Source: Odobenus rosmarus divergens (lineage: Eukaryota; Chordata; Mammalia; Carnivora; Odobenidae). From it: a DNA stretch of 64,000 bases. The number at the start of each line of letters is the position of its first letter. Position 1 is the first letter of the stretch. The stretch covers positions 51,791 through 115,790 of the forward strand of contig NW_004451419.1 in assembly GCF_000321225.1 (NCBI RefSeq), in the 5' to 3' direction. Both the position numbers and the translations under genes were made by a program. Below, one piece after another: positions 58,710 through 64,000 of this stretch. The notes under the pieces were generated by a model, which made no database searches, had not been told where the DNA came from, and saw nothing but the letters and a program-made list of their open reading frames with translations.

Positions 58710-59236
58710 CTACAGGAAGAAGGGAGGGAAACAGTCAAACTCCCATGGCCCGGCCCAGCGCACCATACTACAGCCGGTACCAGACTCGGCCACAGGCCTC
58801 ACCCCAGCCAGAGACCAGAGCCAACTCTGGGTGCTGCAACTGTTAACAGGGTCACCCTGGGCAAGTCACTTAACTTCTCAAAGCGCCCCCTTCTTCCCCC
58901 GGAACATGGCAGGGATGAAAGCCGCTATTCTCAGAGTTAGGGTGAGGATCTGACAAGGTAATAGAGTAAATACTCCGCATGACCCCTTGCCACTCCCTCA
59001 ATGTTCAGTGGCAAGTAGCCATCATTGTAATTTCTAATTTTCTCATCACTTGTCAACTAGGGCGAGCTCAAAGTGACCAAGCCGTGAGTCAGGACCTCAC
59101 CTACCCAGCTCAGAACAGACCCTGGTTAACGTGTGAGTCTAGTTCTTAACAGACTACAGATATTCCATGTAGATTCTAAATGTTAGTTGCTGAAGGCAAA
59201 AAGCATTCATGAAAGGCGTTTTCTGCACAGACCCAC
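58710..59236 (-). other. SART3 intron between RRM1 and RRM2, with a MIR
   Basis: The intron runs from donor GTGGGT to acceptor CCTGTAG. A degraded MIR in plus orientation covers about 58825-58985, recognised by 'GGGCAAGTCACTTAAC' and the following pattern. Confidence 0.8.
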
Positions 59237-59691
59237 CTTGAAATCGGGATTTTTGCTCTTATCCACACAGGGGGAAACAAACATCGGCCTCCCTTCTACA
59301 GTCTTCCGGTCCAACTGCAGCGCCTGCAGGGCCGACTTCTCCTCTTTAAACTCCACATAGCAGTAGCCTCGGAAATCGCCCCGGTTGCTGAAGATGGGGC
59401 GGATCTCTGCCACCTCCCCACAGGCCTCAAAGAGCGGCCGGAGCGTCACAGCCGGCTCGCCCATGCTGTAGGGCAGGTTGCTGACGAAGACGGTGATGCT
59501 GTCCTTGCTGCTGTCATGGGGCACCCTGGGCACGTCCCTCTTGAGGGCGGCCGCCCTCTCCTTCTGCTTGGAGGGGGGGTCAACGTCTACAGGTGCACTC
59601 TTCCCAAAGAGTCCCGTTTCTGCCTCCAGGCCCTGTGCTTCCCCGGCTGGAGGAGTGCTGTTCTCCACCTTTCTGCGTTTGGAAGGCTGCT
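59237..59691 (-). CDS. SART3: SART3 exon: basic linker and RRM1
   Basis: The longest SART3 exon in view (455 bases) starts with the last two bases of a Glu codon and QPSKRRKVENS, a likely nuclear localisation element. A low-complexity linker follows, then RRM1. RNP2 is VFVSNL and RNP1 is RGYCYVEF. The exon ends ...CVDKSKNPDFK at a GTGGGT donor. The acceptor is CACCCTGTAG. The linker differs from human more than the RRM does, judged from memory. Confidence 0.95.
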
Positions 59692-61816
59692 CTACAGGGT
59701 GAAAGAAGAAAAGCAGCAACAATTAATGAACTGCTTCTTCTCTCCAGTGAGCGGCTCGGTGTAAGCCCTCCCCGCACTGCGGGACAGTGGGCCTGCAGCA
59801 GCTGCACATGACACACCCGTTCCTGCCTCTGGAGCCGGGCACACACCACACCCTCTGTCAAGTCTTGCCTGACCCACTCACCCTGTCCCCCTACTTTCTG
59901 GGCCCCAGGTTCATTCAGGCAAGTAGACTAAATTAAGTGAAGAGGTAACATAAGCCCCTGCTACCCACTCTTACAGTTGGCCGGGCTTGAGATGATAAAT
60001 ATAATCTGTATTTTCTCTTCCTTGTGATTTTTGCAATAACGTTTTCTTTATGGTAAGCAGATGACATATAACATATAAAATAGGTGTTAGTCAACTGTTT
60101 ACATTATCCTGTTAAGGCTCCCAGTGAGCAGTAGGCTGTTAGTAGTTAAGTTTTTGGAGAATCAAAAGGCAAACATGGGTAAACATGGATTTTTGACTGT
60201 GTGGGGGGTCAGCACCCCTAAGCCCCAAGGTTCACGGGTCAATTGCATAAAAGGTCAGGGAGTCTCAAAGTTCAGATGGCAAATTCCAGTACCCCTCTCC
60301 TAGAAAGCCTGGGGCAGCAAGGGAGGGATGGGGCCTGGGGACTTGCATTTTCTTGGTCTTTTTTGAAGATTTTATTTGAGAAAGAAAGCGAGAGTGAGTG
60401 CAGGCATGCAAGTTGGGGGAGAATCTCAAGCAGACTCCGCACTGAGCACGGACCCCGACATGGGGCTCGATCCTGCGACCCTGAGATCATGACCTGTACT
60501 GAAACCAACAGTTGGACACTTAACCAGATGAACCCCCAGGCACCTCTGGGGACTTGCATTTAAACAAGCGCCCTAGGTGACTCTGACGTATGCGCTCCAC
60601 AGGCCACACTCTGCAAAGCACTGTAACTCCTCTATGCTCACTATTGTCTTGTGTCCTTCAGCAGTTTAACAACATTCTACTCCAACCCATCTGCCCCACT
60701 GCCTCCAGAGGGTCAGTACTGAAAGCCAGTTGGCATTGGCCCTACTTCCAGACCTTTCCATCAATTCCTCACTGCTTTCCTAATGCAGTCTAACCAATGC
60801 ACACCACATTCCAGAGTGGCCCTGAGTGGGCCAGATAGCCAGCTACTCCAGCCTCACCTACCCCAGCACACAGCCCTCAGCATGCATCAGGGCTCAAACA
60901 GTCATTTGCTGCTCAGAGAAAATTCCACGGTGTTCTGTGCCTCATGCCTTGCTGACAGCGGTGCTGTCTGGTTTACCCTTGCCTTCCTTTGCACTTGACA
61001 AGTCACCCACTCCTGCCTCCAGACGCTGAGGTACATGAAGTCTTTCCTGCAGGAAGCTGCCCCACCACGGCCTCCTCTGGCCTCCACTATTAATCCAGAC
61101 TGTCCTCTCCCACAGTCCCAATCATATGCCACTGCGGTCACGTCACGTCTGCCTTCCCTGCTAAACCTGGAGCCCTAAAGGCCAGTGAGCTACCCAGCCA
61201 TGGTCATTTCTGACGGCCTCAAAAAGGTGCACAAGAAAGGTCCCGTTGTTTGACACCTTTGTACCAGGAAAATGCACGGAGTCTCTGAATGTCTACAAAC
61301 AATTCTTTCCCTTGCCGGACGCTGCTGAAATAAATCTGACCCACACCTGTTCACCCCTGAAATGGCAGGAGCGAGAGAAGCCCTAGTTGGAAACTCCACC
61401 AAGTCAAAACCACCCAACGGGCCAAGCGAGGCAGGTGTCCGTGCAGGCTACAGGGTGGGATGCTGGAGCCTGAGGGGATGAAGGGCAGGGACGGGGTCAG
61501 CCGGGCTGTGGGAGCCCAAGCAGGGTGAAGGGGAACCACACAGGGGACAGGCAAAGGGGGCAATGGCACAGTGGAGGGAGCAGAGCCCGGCTGGACAGGC
61601 GGGAGCGGCTGCAGGGCAGTGCCGAGCTCATGGCAGGGAGCCCAAGCAGGGGGAGGAGGACGCCCATGTGGACGAAGGGCAGGGACAGGAAGGGTGACGG
61701 GGCACCATGCGAGCAATGTATTCTCAGCCGGTTCAAGACACAAGTTCTCTGTACAGTGTCTGTAACTTCTCTGGACGTTACAGATGTTCCCAAATAACAT
61801 TTCCAGAAAGCTCCAC
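59692..61816 (-). other. SART3 intron upstream of the RRM1 exon, with one SINE
   Basis: The largest complete intron in view, about 2.1 kb. It holds the minus-oriented CAN-SINE at 60351-60545. The rest appears unique, with low-complexity GC-rich sequence near 61.5 kb. The long open frames there read out of the neighbouring exon into the intron. Confidence 0.85.
60351..60545 (-). mobile_element. CAN-SINE in SART3 intron
   Basis: The antisense-to-window copy lies in the same orientation as SART3. The 16-base duplication CTGGGGACTTGCATTT is at 60335-60350 and 60546-60561. Confidence 0.95.
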
Positions 61817-61985
61817 CTTCTTCATCATCACCCCACTCCTTCTCATCGTCCTCTTCTGCTCTGCGCTTGTCTGTGCCTCGGGTCTTTTTCTTCTTTTTCA
61901 GCGCTTTTTTCTCGGCCCGCGCTCTCTTCCGCTGTTCGGCCTTTTCTTCTTCTTGCTGGGCAAGCGCTGCTTCCTTCTCCGCAGC
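61817..61985 (-). CDS. SART3: SART3 exon: charged coiled segment with lysine-rich nuclear signal
   Basis: The exon reads AAEKEAALAQQEEEKAEQ..., a highly charged, probably helical segment. It then has RARAEKKALKKKKK, the lysine-rich part of the nuclear localisation region, and ends in an acidic run DDEKEWGDDEE. The acceptor is TTCCCAG and the donor GTGGAG. The 169-base length leaves one base of a Glu codon. This region lies between the N-terminal HAT repeats and the RRMs. Confidence 0.95.
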
Positions 61986-62587
61986 CTGGGAAGATGAGAA
62001 CAGGGACGCGTCACCAGGACGCAGCAACTGCGCACACTCTACGGGCCCAGGACAAGCGGAGAGGAAAGGGGATGCAGGGGAGTGGAAACTGGCTACCCCA
62101 GGGGAAGGGAAGGTCACGAGGGGGAGGAAGAGGGCGCGCTCACAACTGTCCCTGCCGGGGCTTATTCGGACTTTTCAGGACTCCGAATCTCACGTCTACA
62201 GAATGTTCTGCAACATCCCCAGTAATTACTCACCAAAAGAAAGAAAACAAAGTATAAAACTGGGGCTCTAATTAATTTAGATGTGTTTATCTTCCACTCA
62301 CGGGGCTAAGTAAGGCTCCGTTCTTAGCTTTCCCATCTAGATCTCAGTAAACTTTAGGTCCCAAAGTCCCCAACTACATAAAGTTTTTATTGTCAGGGCT
62401 AAAGCTCTAAGCCAATCCAAGAAAATGATACAAGATAGGCTTAAATATACTGATTCAAGTATTTCACTAATATTTTCTGAATAAGAGATACGTCTTAGGA
62501 AGACCTCAGAGGTTTTGACAAGAAATATTCATACCAAACAGTCAAAATAGCTAGCAGAGCTTCTGAAGACTTTAAGAGCATCATTAC
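61986..62587 (-). other. SART3 intron between the HAT linker and the charged exon
   Basis: The intron runs from donor GTAATG to acceptor TTCCCAG. No repeat or other feature was recognised. Confidence 0.8.
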
Positions 62588-62664
62588 CTTAATTCTCTGC
62601 TCATTAACACGAGCTAATCGAGTTTCGGTTTTCTGAACAGCTATATCCCAATCTTCTAGAGTAC
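62588..62664 (-). CDS. SART3: SART3 exon: end of HAT-domain linker
   Basis: This small 77-base exon encodes GTLEDWDIAVQKTETRLARV and ends NEQRIK. That corresponds to about residues 558-583 if the total is 963 as in human. The acceptor reads TTTCTATCAAG and the donor GTAATG. It is the most upstream SART3 exon I can place. The HAT-repeat exons and promoter lie beyond the window on the right. Confidence 0.92.
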
Positions 62665-62867
62665 CTTGATAGAAACAGAAGCAAATCGTCACTTTTTAGA
62701 ATTTTAAAGAATAGGATAATATGAAATTTTCTTAATTTCCCCCACACCTCCACAAGAGATCTCTCCCATGAGAAATAAGAACTGGAGAGCTGGCTCTCCA
62801 TTTTCAGATTTCCTTACTGTAGGCTTGAGTTTTTTAGAATTTGAACAGTTCTTCCAGGTGTGTTTAT

Positions 62868-63056
62868 TTTTTTTAAGATTTTATTTATTTGTTTGAGAGA
62901 AAAAGTGAGAGACAAAGCATGAGCGGAGGGGGAGAGGCAGAGGGCCTGGGAGAGGCAGACTCCCTGCTGAGCAGGGAAATCCCAGGAACCCAGGATCATG
63001 CCCTAAGCTGAAGGCAGCAGGCAGATGCCTAACCGACTGAGCCACCCAGGCACCCC
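62868..63056 (-). mobile_element. CAN-SINE in SART3 intron
   Basis: Runs from 'AAGATTTTATTTATTTGTTT' to 'GAGCCACCCAGGCACCCC'. The flanks 'CTTCCAGGTGTGTTTAT' and 'CTTCTAGGTGTATTTAA' are a diverged duplication. Confidence 0.95.
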
Positions 63057-63089
63057 CTTCTAGGTGTATTTAAAACATCCCTTCTCCTG

Positions 63090-63285
63090 GGGCATCTAGG
63101 TGGCTCAGTCAGTTGAGCGTCCAACTCCTGATTTCCACTCAGGTCATGACCTCACAGTCCTGGGATCGAGCACCGGCGTTGCTCCCTCTGCCCCTCCCGC
63201 CTGCCCAAGCCTGCTCCACACGTGCTCGCTCACTCTCTCTAAATAAGTAAATAAATAAGTCTTAAAACAAGTTTTTAAAAAATCC
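63090..63285 (+). mobile_element. CAN-SINE in SART3 intron, opposite orientation
   Basis: Begins 'TGGGGCATCTAGGTGGCTCA' and ends with AAATA units. The flanks contain 'ACATCCCTTCTCC' and 'AAATCCCTTTT'. It faces the preceding SINE head to head. Confidence 0.92.
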
Positions 63286-63644
63286 CTTTTTAAAAAAAGA
63301 CTTGAAAACCAGAATATGACCTATCACTCTCATTAGGGAAGATTATGAAGACATTCTAATGTAAAAGGTACAAAACATTTATGTGAAGACTGAGGATTTT
63401 AAGAGCTGCTCAAATGATAAACGTTGCGGTGTTTTTTATTTGCTGTTGTTGCTTGGGTGTTTTATTTCCAGTTCTGAGGAGTTTACACCCAAAATCCAGA
63501 TCAATGCCCATGGATAAATTCACCATTTCCCTATTGATAACTTAATACCGAGGCTCTAAAATTTACAAGGGATGCACACACGACCAATGCCCACACTTAA
63601 CCCTTTGCCTCTCGGCGTGCCTTTGGTGTGCATGACGCCGTGCT

Positions 63645-63800
63645 AGAGCACAGATTCTCAACTAGAGCGATCTGGATCCCCAGGCAACACGTCTGAAGAT
63701 GTTTCTGTCATGACTGGAGGCAAGGGAGGAGTGCTACTGGTACCCAGCGAGTAGACAGAACAGCATCCACCACAAAGAATAAAGAGAACCCTGTGCCAGA
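63645..63800 (+). mobile_element. MER5A-like hAT element
   Basis: 'CACAGATTCTCAACTAGAGC' , 'GAAGATGTTTCTGTCATGAC' and 'GGAGTGCTACTGGTACCCAG' match MER5A in order. Confidence 0.8.
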
Positions 63801-64000
63801 GCCACGTCACAGACAGCCCTCCTTGTATTTGGAGACTCCGAGGAGAGGGGCAAGGGGATGTGGGCTCACGTGACAGTTCTAATCACAGAGCGCCACTCGA
63901 GCGGCTGTACCGGTACACAGTCTGTCCTCACAGACTCTGGTCCTGAGACCAAAGGGCGGAGGGGACAGACTCCAAGCCAGCAGCAGAGAGCTGAGGGTCC

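Larger units (their letters stand above)
62665..64000 (-). other. SART3: SART3 intron, continuing past the window edge
   Basis: No further SART3 exon could be identified here. The stretch contains two opposed CAN-SINEs and a MER5A-like element, listed separately. The intron presumably continues to the next upstream HAT-repeat exon outside the window. Confidence 0.7.

Noticed and set aside
61497..62117. 206-codon open frame on the minus strand
   Set aside because: Only its central part is the SART3 exon 61817-61985; the ends read into introns past good splice sites.

Overview
The window is nuclear DNA from a placental mammal, almost certainly a caniform carnivore. About twenty copies of the carnivore tRNA-Lys-derived SINE (CAN-SINE) are scattered through it on both strands, many with visible target-site duplications. 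They are recognised by the head 'GCCTGGGTGGCTCAGT', the internal 'GGTCATGATC', a CT-rich stretch and an AATAAA-type tail. The wording of several copies ('CCACTCCCCCTGCTTGTGTTC', 'GTCAAATAAATAAATAAAAT') fits an arctoid, such as a bear or seal, better than a dog; that is a judgement from memory.

Layout. From 1 to about 48.3 kb I find no protein-coding exon. This is intergenic or regulatory DNA made of SINEs, LINE-1 and LINE-2 3' ends, MIRs, MaLR-type LTRs, hAT-type DNA transposon remnants, microsatellites and a few AT-rich unique blocks that look like candidate conserved elements. A near-consensus CTCF motif sits at 46.5 kb. From about 48.3 to 49.1 kb there is a CpG island with CCAAT boxes, GC boxes, an ETS site and an exact ER-stress response element. 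It is the promoter of FICD (plus strand), whose two coding exons lie at 50320-50620 and 51548-52623 and encode a complete 458-residue protein. The FICD 3' UTR runs to a poly(A) signal at 54.33 kb.

From about 55.8 kb to the end of the window, the convergent gene SART3 lies on the minus strand. Its last six coding exons (56610-62664) can be placed exactly and encode the C-terminal 406 residues: the lysine-rich nuclear signal region, two RRMs and the C-terminal LSm-binding tail. The rest of the gene lies beyond the right edge. The FICD-SART3 tail-to-tail order matches my memory of the human chromosome 12q24 locus, where CMKLR1 lies on the far side of FICD; no CMKLR1 coding exon is visible here.

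The two genes do unrelated jobs. FICD is an ER-lumenal Fic enzyme that AMPylates and de-AMPylates the chaperone BiP. SART3 is a nuclear U4/U6 snRNP recycling factor. No prokaryotic-style system, CRISPR array or viral gene is present. The most interesting signals are regulatory: the exact ERSE in the FICD promoter, a short upstream ORF whose stop codon overlaps the FICD start codon, opposed poly(A) signals between the convergent genes, and the CTCF motif upstream. Repeat family names were assigned by eye, without a repeat database, and most repeat boundaries are approximate.
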